A stretch of DNA of 7,330 bases from Candidatus Intestinimonas stercorigallinarum (GTDB taxonomy: Bacteria; Bacillota; Clostridia; Oscillospirales; Oscillospiraceae): the NCBI GenBank assembly GCA_019115345.1, contig DXDV01000251.1, positions 1 to 7,330 on the forward strand, in the 5' to 3' direction. Below are positions 7,011-7,330 of the stretch, piece after piece (position 1 is the first letter of the stretch; every line of letters begins with the position of its first letter). Both the position numbers and the translations under genes were made by a program. The notes beneath the pieces are model-generated. The model was not told the origin of the DNA. It worked only from the letters and a program-made list of their open reading frames with translations, and did not search any database.

Positions 7011-7199
7011 GGGCCCCCCCATACCTCGGGAGCCCTCACCAGTCGCTCCCCTCACGGGGAGCGTGGATTGAAATATGCGCCGCTGTAAGAGGGCTGTGGA
7101 GGCCTTGGTCGCTCCCCTCACGGGGAGCGTGGATTGAAATCGATGTAAAGATAAAGGTCTGCATTTCCCGATGATGTCGCTCCCCTCACGGGGAGCGTG
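6976..7199 (+). CRISPR. Type I-C CRISPR array, three full repeats plus a truncated fourth
   Basis: Identical 33-nt repeats lie at 6976-7008, 7042-7074 and 7108-7140; a fourth at 7176-7199 is identical for its first 24 bases and then stops. Spacers are 7009-7041 (33 nt), 7075-7107 (33 nt) and 7141-7175 (35 nt). The repeat begins GTCGCTCCCC, has an 8-bp hairpin (CGCTCCCC, loop TCAC, GGGGAGCG; 6978-6997 in repeat 1), and ends in TGGATTGAAAT, the 11-nt type I-C 5' handle. This orients the array on the plus strand, like the cas genes. No leader precedes repeat 1: cas4 coding sequence runs into it. No terminal repeat degeneration is visible, because the right end is cut by an insertion sequence rather than ending naturally. 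Confidence 0.97.
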
Positions 7200-7209
7200 C
7201 AGGCTGTCG

Positions 7210-7241
7210 AAAAAGCCGGCTATGCGTCAAGCATACGCCGG
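7210..7241 (-). terminator. Rho-independent terminator near the IS end
   Basis: Bases 7216-7225 (CCGGCTATGC) pair with 7231-7241 (GCATA, bulged C7236, GCCGG) around a five-base loop, giving ten pairs. On the minus strand the hairpin is followed by C and five T (7214-7210). It would stop the leftward transcription of a transposase gene located to the right, and would prevent antisense transcription from entering the CRISPR array. On the plus strand there is no T run, so array read-through would not clearly stop here. Confidence 0.6.
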
Positions 7242-7328
7242 GTTTGGGTCATGTAGCGGCCAAAGGAGGAGAATACAGAGAGAGGCAAGGCTCTCCTGGC
7301 ACAGCCACCTGGCCAGTTTTTTGAGATT
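7227..7328 (-). CDS. possible C-terminal tail of a DDE transposase, partial
   Basis: On the minus strand a frame open from the window edge runs 33 codons to a TGA at 7229-7227. It reads NLKKLARWLCQESL at its start, and the NLKKLA pattern resembles the C-terminal end of some DDE transposases of IS1182/IS5 type. The position just inside an apparent insertion-sequence end and just before a terminator fits this. The stop falls in the loop of the terminator hairpin. Too little is present to be certain: another minus frame ends at 7249 after 26 codons, and the later part (LCILLLWPLHDPNPAYA) is not recognisable. The family assignment is tentative. Confidence 0.35.
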   Translation of the reverse strand, partial: NLKKLARWLCQESLASLCILLLWPLHDPNPAYA

Positions 7329-7330
7329 CA

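Larger units (their letters stand above)
7200..7330 (-). mobile_element. End of a second insertion sequence inserted in repeat 4
   Basis: Repeat identity breaks sharply at 7200, where unrelated sequence starting CAGGCTGTCGAAAAA begins. The first bases look like an insertion-sequence terminus and are followed at once by a terminator hairpin read on the minus strand. A possible transposase tail is also on the minus strand, so the gene body should lie to the right, beyond the window. Only one end is visible; terminal inverted repeats and the target duplication cannot be checked. An IS1182/IS5-like DDE element is a guess. A recombination breakpoint other than clean transposition is also possible. 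Confidence 0.6.

Noticed and set aside
6555..7121. Minus-strand open frame reading through the CRISPR repeats, with repeated FQSTLPVRGAT segments
   Set aside because: This is the well-known false protein made by translating I-C type repeats in antisense; it also shadows cas4.
7250..7330. Plus-strand ribosome-binding-like AAAGGAGGAG near 7261-7270 as the start of a gene
   Set aside because: No start codon follows at a suitable distance with an open frame, and the terminator indicates coding on the minus strand.

Overview
The window carries a compact type I-C CRISPR-Cas effector operon squeezed between two insertion sequences. All cas genes lie on the + strand in the usual I-C order: cas3, cas5c, cas8c (with an internally started cas11c), cas7c, cas4. 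A short CRISPR array follows directly. High GC content, strong AGGAGG-type ribosome binding sites, ATGA/GTGA gene overlaps and the style of the Cas proteins suggest a GC-rich Bacillota/Clostridia member, perhaps an Oscillospiraceae-like gut anaerobe. That taxonomic call is an inference.

Layout. Positions 1-577 (minus) hold the N-terminal 192 residues of an IS110-family DEDD transposase running off the left edge. Positions 578-855 have no protein gene; they hold the non-coding 5' end of the IS110 element, with stem-loops that fit a bridge-RNA locus, a minus-strand terminator-like hairpin, and the cas3 ribosome binding site. Positions 856-2988 are cas3, 3049-3711 cas5c, 3708-5441 cas8c, 5082-5441 the nested cas11c, 5443-6339 cas7c and 6336-7010 cas4. 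The array covers 6976-7199: three complete identical 33-nt repeats, three spacers (33, 33, 35 nt), and a fourth repeat cut after 24 nt. From about 7200 to the right edge is the end of a second insertion sequence, with a minus-strand terminator and a possible transposase tail.

How it works together. Cas5c, Cas7, Cas8c and Cas11c would form the I-C Cascade, Cas5c would process the pre-crRNA, and Cas3 would degrade the target. The interference set looks intact. Adaptation looks lost: cas1, cas2 and a leader, expected between cas4 and the array, are absent, and the cas4 reading frame runs into the first repeat and stops on a codon made by the repeat/spacer-1 junction. The array therefore probably depends on read-through from the cas operon. 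The right-hand insertion sequence removed only the 3' tail of repeat 4 and left its hairpin, so all three crRNAs could still be made. The most notable points are the cas4-array fusion, the internal cas11c start, the preserved last hairpin, and the candidate bridge RNA.
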